A stretch of 52,260 nt of DNA from an uncultured Alphaproteobacteria bacterium (GTDB lineage: Bacteria; Pseudomonadota; Alphaproteobacteria; HIMB59). Made by a program: the position numbers and the translations under genes. Location: positions 1 through 52,260 of the forward strand of contig CACNLH010000010.1 of the NCBI GenBank assembly GCA_902621205.1, given 5' to 3'. The notes below the pieces were generated by a model. It made no database searches. It had not been told where the DNA came from and was given only the letters and a program-made list of their open reading frames with translations. Below, one piece after another: positions 17,750-26,318 of this stretch (position 1 is its first letter; each line of letters opens with the position of its first letter).

Positions 17750-18353
17750 TCTGATATTTTTTTTGGTTGCACTATCCACTAACTCTGCAATATCAAAAAT
17801 TTATGAATACAGAAACTATTTAGAGGACAACAAGATTGAACCTCTTGTTAAGTCGTCTGAAGAAAATTCAGTTGATATTATTGAGTTTTCATCCTTCAGT
17901 TGCTCATACTGTGCTGCATTTCACAATGAAACGCTTAAAGAATTAAAAGAAAGTAGCGTTTATAAAAATATTAATTTTTATTTAATTGATTTTCCTTTAA
18001 ATCAAGCTGCTTTTTATGGAGCTATTATTGCCAATTGTAGTGAAAATGTTCGTACAAGCTATGTTGACTCTGTCTATGAAAACTATGATGTTTGGACAAA
18101 AGCAAGTTCTGGAGAAGAAGTTATTGAATTACTCAATAGCTACGGATTGCAACATGGTCTTGGGGATGAAGAGATACAATCTTGCTTAAAAGATGAGAAT
18201 TTTCATAATGAGCTTTTATCCCTACAAGTTGATGCTCAAAACATTTTTGGTGTTGAGAGCACACCAACATTTTTAATTAATGGAGAGAAGGTCCAAGGTA
18301 ATCGACCTGCATCAGAATTTATAAAAATAATAAAAAAAAAATTGAATAATTAA
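17736..18353 (+). CDS. Periplasmic DsbA-like thiol oxidoreductase
   Basis: Thioredoxin-fold protein exported to the periplasm, probably for disulfide formation. Starting at ATG 17736 gives a 20-residue signal peptide (MKIISLIFFLVALSTNSAIS); an upstream TTG at 17712 would only prepend eight residues. The active site is Cys56-Ser-Tyr-Cys59 in FSCSYCAAFH, and the cis-Pro loop STPTFLING is near 178-186. An inserted helical domain sits between them as in DsbA/Com1-type proteins. The start lies inside the end of the dciA-like gene (14-base overlap); smc follows after one base. Confidence 0.9.
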   Translation: MKIISLIFFLVALSTNSAISKIYEYRNYLEDNKIEPLVKSSEENSVDIIEFSSFSCSYCAAFHNETLKELKESSVYKNINFYLIDFPLNQAAFYGAIIANCSENVRTSYVDSVYENYDVWTKASSGEEVIELLNSYGLQHGLGDEEIQSCLKDENFHNELLSLQVDAQNIFGVESTPTFLINGEKVQGNRPASEFIKIIKKKLNN

Positions 18354-18354
18354 T

Positions 18355-20955
18355 TTGTTATCTTTAGATAAACTCTCAATTAAAGGTTTTAAATCTTTTG
18401 TAGAGCCAACAGATTTTGAAATCAAAAACGGTCTTACTGGTATAGTTGGTCCCAATGGTTGCGGAAAATCAAATATTGTTGAAGCAATAAGGTTTGGTTT
18501 AGGGGAGGTCTCTGCTAAACAACTTCGCGGCAAAGAGATTGATGACTTGATTTTTAATGGAACTGATAACCGGCCCTCATGGAATATTGCTGAAGTAGGT
18601 TTGTTTGTAAATATTGATGGAAGTGGTTTAGAAAATAAATTTCAGTCCAAACAATTAGAAATCGCCAGAAAGATATGGAGAGGAGAAGGAACTAATTCAT
18701 TCATAAATGGTAAAGAGGTAAGATTAAAAGATATTCAATTGTTATTTGCAGATGCCTCTACCTCAGCTAGATCAACTTCAATAGTTAGTCAAGGTCGTAT
18801 TGGGGCAATCACCCAAGCGAAACCAGAGGATAGGAAAATGGTTTTAGAGGAAGCTGCGGGAATACTCGGGCTGCAATCTAGAAGACATGACGCAGAGTTG
18901 AGGTTGAAAGGTGCAAATAATAATCTATTGAGGGTAGAGGATGTTATTCAAACATACGAAGAGCAATTAGCTATTCTTAAAAAACAAGCTAAAGAAGCTG
19001 AAAGATTTAGAAATATTTCAACTTTAATCAAGAATGCGGAGGCGTCTGTATTTTTTGTAAAAAGAAATGAACTACAGCTTATTCTTGAGAGACTTAATGA
19101 AGAAAAAGATAAAATAAAAGTAAAACTCGCTGATTTCCAGGGTGATGTATCGACTCAAGATCAAGCTTATGAAGATTTAAAAGTTAAAATTCCACCAATG
19201 AGAGAGAAATCCTACTCATTGAATAGTGAACTTGATAGATTGAATATGACTGTAGAAAATCTTAAACAGGAAGAATTACGTTTTGAAGAGCACAAAATAA
19301 ATCTTGAGCATCGTGTAAAACAACTTAATCAAGACTTACAAATAGAACAAACACAATTTGAAGAAACTACCAGTAAAATCAAAACTATTAGGAAAGATAT
19401 TGAAGATTTATCTTCTAAAGAATTTGAAGCTGAAAATCGAGACAGTAACGTCAATCAATCAGATAGAAGTTTATTAAATAATATTTCCTTTGATAAAAAA
19501 TATGAAAATGCAGTAGCTGCTATTTTTGGTAAAGAACTTTTAGCTTCATTGGAACCTGATGAAATTTATTATTGGAGAGAGCACTTAGGTGAGCAGGCCA
19601 ATAGAGAGTTTAGTTTTAATTGTGAACCAGCTTCTGAAGTTATTAAAGCTCCAAACCATGTAATGAATAAGCTTAATAATGTTGCCATTGTGTCCTCAAA
19701 AAAAGAAGGTTTAGAAAATCATACAAAAATAAATATTGGACAAGCTATAGTCGATCTAGAGGGTAATTTGTGGCGTTGGGATGGACTTTTTATTTCCAGT
19801 AGTTATGAAGCAAATATCTCCACAATACTATCAGAATTAAAAGAAAAGAGGCTAAACGATCTCAAAAAACAGGAGCTTGAGTGGGAAAGAATTTTAGAGG
19901 TCACTGTTCAAAAAACTGATGACTTAAATCAAAGAATAAAAACTGCTAAAGAGGAATTAGAAATTTCTGAAAATAATCCAGGAGATATTGATAGCAAAAG
20001 ACAATTTTTACTAAATAAAATTAAGCAACTAGATGACGAAAAAAAACTTTTTGACAATAGATTACAAGAGCAAGAAAATCTTTTAGAAAGCCTCTCAAAA
20101 GAGTTGAGAAATAAAGAACAAAATTACTCTGTTGTAAAGGAGGAATTAATACGAAAGGAGTCAGAAATTTCAAATTATTCAAATAATTTAACTCAACTCG
20201 CTCAATCTTGTAGAGAAAAAATTAATGTTGATTTATTAAATTTAGAAAATGAGGTAGATAAATTCAAAAGAGATGAGGATTTAGAGACTGCAGAGAAAAG
20301 AGTATTAAGATTAAACGCTGAAAGGGAGAGAATTGGTGCTGTAAACTTACTTGCTGAAGATGAATATGTAAAATTAAGAGAAAAAGTTGATGAAACAATT
20401 AAAGATAAAAATGAAATTCAAGAATCTATAGAAAAGTTACATGAGGCAATTAATAAAATTAATAAAGAGGGTGTATTGAGACTAAAAGAAGCTTTTAAAA
20501 TTGTTAATGAAAATTTTGAGAGACTATTCACTAAGTTATTTGGTGGAGGTAAAGCATATCTAAAACTTATCCAAAATGATGAAGATCCTTTAAACTCTGG
20601 TTTGGAGATATTTGCCAGTCCTCCAGGTAAGAAAATGCAAAATATAACTTTATTGTCTGGAGGTGAGCAGGCTTTGACTGCAATATCGTTATTATTTGCC
20701 GTATTTATAGCGAACCCATCACCTTTTTGTATATTGGATGAGGTTGATGCTCCTCTAGATGACAATAATGTGGATAGATTTTGTAGTATGGTCGAAGAAA
20801 TTTCAGAAAAAATTCAAACCAAATTTATTATTGTTACTCATAATCGAATGACAATGTCTAGAGTAGACAGACTCTATGGTGTTACAATGCCTGAGGAGGG
20901 AATTTCTCAAATAGTCTCTGTTGAATTAGAAGAAGCAGTAAAGTACGCTGAATAA
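18355..20955 (+). CDS. smc: Chromosome segregation SMC ATPase, short-armed
   Basis: Chromosome-organising ATPase. The start is TTG at 18355. The N-terminal head has Walker A GPNGCGKS at 32-39; the C-terminal head has signature LSGGEQ (about 766-771) and Walker B FCILDEVDAPLDD (about 788-800). Between them lie coiled coil (about 165-365), a hinge domain (about 365-485, with VAAIFGKELLASL and QAIVDLEGNLWRW) and returning coil (about 485-720). Total length is 866 residues against about 1,150 for most alphaproteobacterial SMCs, so both arms are shortened by roughly a third while heads and hinge look intact. Its stop overlaps the ATG of atpI (TAATG). Confidence 0.95.
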   Translation: MLSLDKLSIKGFKSFVEPTDFEIKNGLTGIVGPNGCGKSNIVEAIRFGLGEVSAKQLRGKEIDDLIFNGTDNRPSWNIAEVGLFVNIDGSGLENKFQSKQLEIARKIWRGEGTNSFINGKEVRLKDIQLLFADASTSARSTSIVSQGRIGAITQAKPEDRKMVLEEAAGILGLQSRRHDAELRLKGANNNLLRVEDVIQTYEEQLAILKKQAKEAERFRNISTLIKNAEASVFFVKRNELQLILERLNEEKDKIKVKLADFQGDVSTQDQAYEDLKVKIPPMREKSYSLNSELDRLNMTVENLKQEELRFEEHKINLEHRVKQLNQDLQIEQTQFEETTSKIKTIRKDIEDLSSKEFEAENRDSNVNQSDRSLLNNISFDKKYENAVAAIFGKELLASLEPDEIYYWREHLGEQANREFSFNCEPASEVIKAPNHVMNKLNNVAIVSSKKEGLENHTKINIGQAIVDLEGNLWRWDGLFISSSYEANISTILSELKEKRLNDLKKQELEWERILEVTVQKTDDLNQRIKTAKEELEISENNPGDIDSKRQFLLNKIKQLDDEKKLFDNRLQEQENLLESLSKELRNKEQNYSVVKEELIRKESEISNYSNNLTQLAQSCREKINVDLLNLENEVDKFKRDEDLETAEKRVLRLNAERERIGAVNLLAEDEYVKLREKVDETIKDKNEIQESIEKLHEAINKINKEGVLRLKEAFKIVNENFERLFTKLFGGGKAYLKLIQNDEDPLNSGLEIFASPPGKKMQNITLLSGGEQALTAISLLFAVFIANPSPFCILDEVDAPLDDNNVDRFCSMVEEISEKIQTKFIIVTHNRMTMSRVDRLYGVTMPEEGISQIVSVELEEAVKYAE

Positions 20956-21191
20956 TGGCAAATGATGAAGAAAATGATAATAAAAAGCCAAGTATGCAAG
21001 GTCTTAGCTTTGCTTATAGAATCTCAACTGAATTATTAGGCGCTTTAATTGTTTCTGTTGTTATTGGATTGTTGATTGATAAGATGTTTGACAGCAAACC
21101 TATTGGTTTAATAACGTTGATAATACTAGGTTTTTTTGCTGGTTTATTAAATATTTACAGGCTTATACGTCGCATAGAAAACTCTAAATAA
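20955..21191 (+). CDS. atpI: ATP synthase accessory protein AtpI
   Basis: Small membrane protein (78 residues, two hydrophobic helices at about 24-44 and 52-72) of the AtpI/AtpQ family encoded at the head of Fo operons; it helps c-ring assembly and possibly Mg2+ uptake. The SFAYRISTELLGAL N-terminal helix with a Glu, and DKMFDSKPIGL between helices, match the alphaproteobacterial form. Its ATG overlaps the smc stop by one base, which couples the Fo operon to smc; no room exists for a promoter between them. Confidence 0.88.
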   Translation: MANDEENDNKKPSMQGLSFAYRISTELLGALIVSVVIGLLIDKMFDSKPIGLITLIILGFFAGLLNIYRLIRRIENSK

Positions 21192-21208
21192 ATCTGTTTT
21201 ATTACTTC

Positions 21209-21961
21209 ATGGCTAAGGGTGAGAGTCCTCTCAAACAGTTTGAAATACAACCCATTGTTGACATTAACTTTCTAGGTTTTGATATCTCTTTTACAAATTC
21301 TGCTCTGTGGATGACGATTACAACAGCGTTTATTTTAATTTTTTTTACAGTGCCTTTTTTAAAAGCAAAAAAAACAAACTCTGTAAGTGACCTTTACCCG
21401 ACCAGAATGCAAGTTGCTGCTGAACTTGGTTTTAATTTTATAAATAGTTTATTAGCAGACACTGTAGGTAAAGAGGGTAAAAAATACTTTCCTTTAGTTT
21501 TCACTTTGTTCATGTTTATTTTATTTGGAAACCTTTTTGGTATGATTCCTTACAGCTTTACTTTTACTAGCCATATTATAGTTACTTTAGCTCTTGCAAT
21601 GGGTGTGTTTATTTTTGTTACAGTTTTAGGATTTGTAAAACATGGAGTTAAATTTTTTAGCTTTTTTGTTATTCCTGGCTTGCCTATATACATGCTTCCT
21701 TTATTAATACCAATTGAAATTATATCTTATCTCTCTAGACCAATAAGTTTATCAGTTAGACTTTTTGCTAATATGCTTGCTGGTCATACTTTACTAAAAG
21801 TTTTTGCAGGATTTGTATCTGCATTAGGTTTTTTTGGAATTTTGCCATTAGTATTTATAATTGCCTTAACAGGATTAGAAATATTAATTGCATTTTTGCA
21901 AGCATATGTTTTTGCAATATTAACATGTTTGTATATTAACGACGCTTTACACTTACACTAG
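21209..21961 (+). CDS. atpB: ATP synthase Fo subunit a
   Basis: Stator half-channel subunit for proton passage. The essential Arg is Arg184 in ISLSVRLFANMLAGH, and the C-terminal helix LEILIAFLQAYVFAILTCLYIND is present (Gln/Glu partners included). Five to six membrane helices over 250 residues, the typical alphaproteobacterial length. It lies 17 bases after atpI and 20 bases before atpE. Confidence 0.97.
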   Translation: MAKGESPLKQFEIQPIVDINFLGFDISFTNSALWMTITTAFILIFFTVPFLKAKKTNSVSDLYPTRMQVAAELGFNFINSLLADTVGKEGKKYFPLVFTLFMFILFGNLFGMIPYSFTFTSHIIVTLALAMGVFIFVTVLGFVKHGVKFFSFFVIPGLPIYMLPLLIPIEIISYLSRPISLSVRLFANMLAGHTLLKVFAGFVSALGFFGILPLVFIIALTGLEILIAFLQAYVFAILTCLYINDALHLH

Positions 21962-21970
21962 ATGAACATA

Positions 21971-21976
21971 AGGAGG
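21971..21976 (+). promoter_or_regulatory. Strong Shine-Dalgarno site of atpE
   Basis: AGGAGG stands 5 bases ahead of the atpE ATG, a near-perfect anti-16S match. Most genes of the window have weak or no such site because their starts are buried in the upstream gene, so this one stands out and fits the high copy number of subunit c per complex. Confidence 0.85.
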
Positions 21977-21981
21977 TAAAT

Positions 21982-22209
21982 ATGGAACTAGTTGAAGGAC
22001 TAAAATACTTGGGTGCTGGTTTAGCTGTGATTGGCGTGATCGGAGCTGGAATTGGTATTGGCAATGTTTTTGCTGCTTTTATTACTGCTGTTGGAAGAAA
22101 TCCAGCTGCCAGAAACGAAGTTTTTACAATGACAATGTTAGGTTTTGCCCTAGTTGAAGCTATTGCTTTATTTGCATTGGTTATAGCCTTAGTAATATTA
22201 TTTTCCTAA
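21982..22209 (+). CDS. atpE: ATP synthase Fo subunit c
   Basis: Two-helix proteolipid that forms the rotating c-ring. It has 75 residues, the glycine-rich first helix (GAGLAVIGVIGAGIGIGN), the polar RNP loop (39-41) and the proton-carrying Glu59 in the second helix (ALVEAIALFAL). The Gln and extra Ser/Thr ligands typical of sodium-binding rings are not evident, so proton coupling is likely. A strong ribosome-binding site precedes it. Confidence 0.98.
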   Translation: MELVEGLKYLGAGLAVIGVIGAGIGIGNVFAAFITAVGRNPAARNEVFTMTMLGFALVEAIALFALVIALVILFS

Positions 22210-22225
22210 GGAATTTAATTAGCTT

Positions 22226-22684
22226 ATGCCTCAATTAGAGCAAGTAGAGTTTTTTATTTCTCAGCTTTTTTGGCTGGGTGTATTTTTTGTAGTGCTTTTT
22301 AGTGTATTAACATACATTACACTCCCTAAAATTAGAGCTTTTTTGAACCAAAGAGACGATTTTGTAAAATCACATATCTCAAAACAAGATGATTTAATCA
22401 AAAAAGCTGAGTCAATTATCGAAAATTATGAAACTAAACTTAATGAGGCAAAAAATGAAGCATCTAAACTTATCAGTGATGCAAAAGATAAGGCTTTGCA
22501 AGATAGCGAAAGTCTAATTAAGTCTACTGAGGAAAAAATTCAACGAGAAATTAAAATCACTGAAGAAAGAGTTGCTAAAGAAAAAGATTTAGCGATATCT
22601 GAGTTGAAAGATCAATTAAAGGACTCGGCTACTAATTTTATCTCAAAGGTAACCAAGATTGAAAAAGGTAATATTAATATATAA
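22226..22684 (+). CDS. atpG: ATP synthase Fo subunit b'
   Basis: First of two b-type stator subunits (152 residues). An N-terminal membrane helix (about 10-30, FWLGVFFVVLFSVLTYI) is followed by LPKIRAFLNQRDDFV and a long charged coiled coil. The PQLEQVEFFISQLFWL start is typical of the alphaproteobacterial b' (AtpX/AtpG). The stop overlaps the ATG of atpF by one base. I use atpG in the b' sense; it is not the F1 gamma subunit. Confidence 0.92.
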   Translation: MPQLEQVEFFISQLFWLGVFFVVLFSVLTYITLPKIRAFLNQRDDFVKSHISKQDDLIKKAESIIENYETKLNEAKNEASKLISDAKDKALQDSESLIKSTEEKIQREIKITEERVAKEKDLAISELKDQLKDSATNFISKVTKIEKGNINI

Positions 22685-23169
22685 TGGGCTATTTATTTTC
22701 TGATCCTAAATTTTGGTTATTAATATCATTTATAATTTTTTTGGTTTTAATGATTAAGCCCTTTAAAAGCATGATGATTGGTGGTCTGGACTCAAAAATT
22801 GATGAGATCAAGCAAAATATAGATAAATCACTTGAGTCTTTTACTCAAGCAGAAGAAAAGCTTAAAATCGCGGAGGAGCAAACAATTGATTTATCTAACA
22901 AAGTTGATGAAATTATCTCAAATGCAAAATCACAAGCTGAGTCTATTTCAAAAAATATAATTGAGAGGACTAATCAAACAATTAAATCAAAGGAAAAAAA
23001 CTCTCTTGACCGCATTAAACAAATTGAATTATCTGCTATTCAATCAATAAAATCTCAAGCATCTTTTGAACTAAATCAAATAATACATAATTATTTTTCA
23101 ACTTTATCTGAGGATGTCAAAATTAAGATAATTGACAAATCTGTCACTGATTTAAAGTCATTAAATTAG
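22684..23169 (+). CDS. atpF: ATP synthase Fo subunit b
   Basis: Second stator b subunit, 161 residues: a short N-terminal segment, one membrane helix (about 8-26) and an extended coiled coil to the end. The SDPKFWLLISFIIFLVL N-terminus is typical of alphaproteobacterial AtpF. It is the last gene of the Fo operon; the F1 genes (atpHAGDC) are elsewhere, the split arrangement usual in this class. Confidence 0.92.
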   Translation: MGYLFSDPKFWLLISFIIFLVLMIKPFKSMMIGGLDSKIDEIKQNIDKSLESFTQAEEKLKIAEEQTIDLSNKVDEIISNAKSQAESISKNIIERTNQTIKSKEKNSLDRIKQIELSAIQSIKSQASFELNQIIHNYFSTLSEDVKIKIIDKSVTDLKSLN

Positions 23170-23189
23170 TTTTTAATTATAATTTGTGT

Positions 23190-23660
23190 TTAATTTATAG
23201 CAAAAAATAGTCTTACACCTGAGTTATAGGTGTTCAAATCAATTTGAATTTTATCATTAAATTTAAAAACAAAGAACTTTCTATCATTATTTTCAATTTT
23301 TAATTCTTTTAGAAACTTAAATTCATTTATAGTAATTTGTTTGCTTTCATCCGTAACAAAAACAATAAAATTAGATAGATATTCATTCTTTTCTTCCTCT
23401 TTTAAAAGAACATTCAAGGAGTAATCAATAGAAATTTCAACGATACCTTTATCCTCAATTAAATAACAATTTAAAAAATAATCTGTGGGTAATTCTAACT
23501 TAGCATTACCAAGTTCGAGCAATCTAGATTCATACAAAATAAGAGATCGAGGACAGTCTTTACTTGAAATTTTAGAGTTAGTTTTTAGAGGGTTAGAAAT
23601 AGAACATGACAATAAAAATGAACATAAAAAGCAAAATATTAGAAATTTATTTTTTATCAT
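23190..23660 (-). CDS. Unknown lipoprotein
   Basis: A 156-residue protein I do not recognise. The N-terminus is a lipoprotein signal (MIKNKFLIFCFLCSFLLSC) with the lipobox LLSC and Cys19 as the lipidated residue. The mature part is small, mixed in charge, with predicted beta-strand-like alternation and two further cysteines (near 36 and 65). It faces atpF convergently (20-base gap, the only convergent pair here that does not overlap) and is divergent from thrB. No context-based function can be given. Confidence 0.7.
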   Translation of the reverse strand: MIKNKFLIFCFLCSFLLSCSISNPLKTNSKISSKDCPRSLILYESRLLELGNAKLELPTDYFLNCYLIEDKGIVEISIDYSLNVLLKEEEKNEYLSNFIVFVTDESKQITINEFKFLKELKIENNDRKFFVFKFNDKIQIDLNTYNSGVRLFFAIN

Positions 23661-23706
23661 TAATCAATATTATGCATCATATATACATTAATTAAAAAAT
23701 ATTCAA

Positions 23707-24648
23707 ATGGCAGTTTATACAACTATTACTCAAACTGAGGCCCAACAATTATTCAAACCTCTTGGGGAAATAAAGAAATTTGAAGGAATTAGAGAGGGAG
23801 TAGAAAATACAAATTATTTGGTACATTTAGATGACTCTAAAAAATATATTCTGACTATTTTTGAAAAAAGAACTAACGAAAAAGATTTACCCTATTTTAA
23901 TAAACTAATGAAATTATTTCACAGTAATGGTGTTTCATGTCCATTGAGTGTTACCATTAAAAATGAAGACTTATTTAGAGTAAATGAAAAACCGTGTTGT
24001 ATTTACTCTTTTGTTGAGGGTAGGCCATTATTAGAAATTAATAAAGAAAACTTAAACTCATTAGGATCATCAATAGCACATTTACATAAGTCTGGAATTA
24101 ATTTGAAACTCTATAGAAAAAATATGATGTTATTACCCTCTTGGAAAAATATCACTGAAAGTTTTTCTAGAAATAGCACAGAAATTCATATTAATGAATA
24201 TAATTATATTTTAGAGAATATAAATTTACTTCAAGATAAGTTTCCAGATAATCTACGGCAAATAAATATCCATGCGGATTTATTTAAAGACAATATATTT
24301 TTTTTAGACAATCAAGTTTCTGGATTTATAGATTTCTTTTTTTCTTGTACTGATACTGTAGTTTACGATTTGGCCACTTTTGTTAATGCTTGGTTTTTTC
24401 AAGATAATAAATTTTTAGAAAATGAGTACTTGAATTTTCTTAAATCTTATCAAAATAATTTTGAGTTAAAAAATGATGAAAAAAATGAACTAAATTTTTA
24501 TTTAAAAGTAAGCGCCATTCGTTTTTTTTTAACAAGGCTTTATGATTTACATTTTAATAAAGAGGGGAATGTAAAACATAAAAATCCAATTGAATTTTTT
24601 GAAATATTTAAATTTCATGAAAAGTATAACATACAGGATTTTTTTTGA
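23707..24648 (+). CDS. thrB: Homoserine kinase (APH-fold ThrB)
   Basis: Phosphorylates homoserine for threonine synthesis. This is the aminoglycoside-phosphotransferase-fold type found in alphaproteobacteria and pseudomonads, not the GHMP-type ThrB of E. coli. Landmarks are EGVENTNYLV near 31-40, the catalytic-loop IHADLFKDNIFF near 195 and the metal-binding SGFIDFFFS segment, followed by DLATFVNAWFF. At 313 residues it is full length. rnhA follows with a 4-base overlap, the usual thrB-rnhA pair of alphaproteobacteria. Confidence 0.93.
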   Translation: MAVYTTITQTEAQQLFKPLGEIKKFEGIREGVENTNYLVHLDDSKKYILTIFEKRTNEKDLPYFNKLMKLFHSNGVSCPLSVTIKNEDLFRVNEKPCCIYSFVEGRPLLEINKENLNSLGSSIAHLHKSGINLKLYRKNMMLLPSWKNITESFSRNSTEIHINEYNYILENINLLQDKFPDNLRQINIHADLFKDNIFFLDNQVSGFIDFFFSCTDTVVYDLATFVNAWFFQDNKFLENEYLNFLKSYQNNFELKNDEKNELNFYLKVSAIRFFLTRLYDLHFNKEGNVKHKNPIEFFEIFKFHEKYNIQDFF

Positions 24649-25088
24649 TTAGCGTTTATACCGATGGTTCGTGTCTTGGTAATCCAGGAAATGGGGGTTG
24701 GGCTTTTATAGTTGTTGGGGAAAAAGATATTAGCTTTAGATCTGGATTTGAAAAAAATACCACGAATAATCGAATGGAATTATTAGCTGCAATTAAAGCG
24801 TTAGAGTATTTAGAACAATATGAAAATATTACAATAAACACTGATAGCAACTATGTGAAGCAAGGTATAACAACATGGATATTTAATTGGAAAAAAAATA
24901 ATTGGAAAACATCAACAAAACAAACAGTAAAAAATAAAGAGCTTTGGGAGAGGTTAGATGACCTTAATCAAAGAAAAAATATTAATTGGAGTTGGGTCAA
25001 GGCTCATAATATTGATAAATTCAATAACCAAGTTGATGATCTTGCTAGAAAAGCAGCAGGTACTCTAACTGAGTCTTCGTTTAATTAA
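24645..25088 (+). CDS. rnhA: Ribonuclease HI
   Basis: Degrades RNA in RNA-DNA hybrids. Start is TTG at 24645, overlapping the thrB stop (TTGA), and gives MISVYTDGSCLGNPGNGGWA. Catalytic residues are Asp7, Glu45 (NNRMELLAA) and Asp67 (INTDSNYV), with the basic handle around WKKNNWKT and the AHNIDKFNNQVDDLAR end providing the fourth acidic residue. Length 147 is standard. The last 24 bases overlap the end of the convergent M16 peptidase gene. Confidence 0.95.
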   Translation: MISVYTDGSCLGNPGNGGWAFIVVGEKDISFRSGFEKNTTNNRMELLAAIKALEYLEQYENITINTDSNYVKQGITTWIFNWKKNNWKTSTKQTVKNKELWERLDDLNQRKNINWSWVKAHNIDKFNNQVDDLARKAAGTLTESSFN

Positions 25089-26318
25089 GTCTGCTGTTTC
25101 GAGGTTTTCAATGGGTCCTATTGATGAAATAGTCAAATTTGACTCTAATATTTTTTTTCTTGCTTGCTCAAGGTCCTCTAATTGCACTGAGTCAATTTTC
25201 GAAATAAATTCCTCTGGAGATCTAACCTTATTGTGCATTAAATAACTAGAGGCATTAGATCTACATCTTGTTGAGATACTTTCCTCTCCTTTTAGAATTC
25301 CTACTTTAAATTTAGCTTTAGTCTTCGTTAATTCTTCCTCAGTAAAGGTATTAGCATTAATATTTAATTGATCGCATAGTACGGGTATTAATTCTTTAAC
25401 TTCCTTATGTCCTGTGCCGGCATAGACATAAAAAATACCTGAGTCAGAAAAGAAATCACCACTGCTGTATATGCTATAAACTAATCCTCTTTTTTCTCGA
25501 ATTTCTTGAAATAATCTTGAAGACATACCAGAGCCGAGAAGTGTTGAATAAACTCTTGTTGCATAGTAAAGGTCTGAATGAATATCTACACCCTCAAAAC
25601 CAAGTAATAACTTTACCTGTTCTAAATTTTTCTCTTGACGGTATTCTCCACCAACATAAGAGGATTTTGGAATATAATCGTCATTACCCAGAGGGAGATA
25701 CTGGAATTTCTCCTCAACAAGTTTAATTATTTTGTCCTCTTCAAAATTTCCTGATACAGAAAACACCATTTTTTTTGGGTTATAGAATCCTTTCATAAAA
25801 CCCTCTACTTCATCCCTTGAAATAGACTTTATAATTTCAGCCGTACCTAAAATTGACCTACCCATGGGTTGGTCCGGGTAAGCTAACTCATCGAATTTAT
25901 CAGCAACAATACTATCTGGCTCATCAGCATACATTCCAATTTCTTGTAATATGACTCCTCTCTCTTTATCAAGTTCCTTAGAGTCAAAAGTTGAAAACTG
26001 CAATATATCGCTAATTACGTCTATGGATAGTTCAACATTTTCCTTTAAACCACTCATGTAATATGCGGTTATTTCTCTTGAAGTATAAGCATTGTGAGAA
26101 TTGCCTACTAGCTCAACTTCTTTTGCTATTTGAGCGGCTGATCTATTTTTTGTTCCTTTGAATGCCATGTGCTCTAATAAGTGAGCAACACCGTTGATTT
26201 CTTTTCGCTCATTTCTTGCCCCGACCTTGTTCCACATTCCTACACTTACTGTTTCTACAGTGTTTACATAATCTGTTATCAAGGTCATTCCATTTTTGAG
26301 CTTATGAGTGTTAGGCAT
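25065..26318 (-). CDS. M16 zinc peptidase (processing-peptidase-like)
   Basis: Metallopeptidase of the pitrilysin/M16B family, 417 residues, related to the beta subunit of mitochondrial processing peptidase. The inverted zinc motif HxxEH is His46-Leu-Leu-Glu49-His50 (GVAHLLEHMAFKGT), with the distal Glu in ERGVILQEIGMY. The C-terminal half has the glycine-rich YSTLLGSGMSSRLFQEIREKRGL-type loop (seen as GSGMSSRLFQEIRE). No signal peptide is evident. It overlaps thrC by 8 bases; thrC-M16 is a conserved alphaproteobacterial pair. Confidence 0.93.
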   Translation of the reverse strand: MPNTHKLKNGMTLITDYVNTVETVSVGMWNKVGARNERKEINGVAHLLEHMAFKGTKNRSAAQIAKEVELVGNSHNAYTSREITAYYMSGLKENVELSIDVISDILQFSTFDSKELDKERGVILQEIGMYADEPDSIVADKFDELAYPDQPMGRSILGTAEIIKSISRDEVEGFMKGFYNPKKMVFSVSGNFEEDKIIKLVEEKFQYLPLGNDDYIPKSSYVGGEYRQEKNLEQVKLLLGFEGVDIHSDLYYATRVYSTLLGSGMSSRLFQEIREKRGLVYSIYSSGDFFSDSGIFYVYAGTGHKEVKELIPVLCDQLNINANTFTEEELTKTKAKFKVGILKGEESISTRCRSNASSYLMHNKVRSPEEFISKIDSVQLEDLEQARKKILESNLTISSIGPIENLETADLIKRRLS

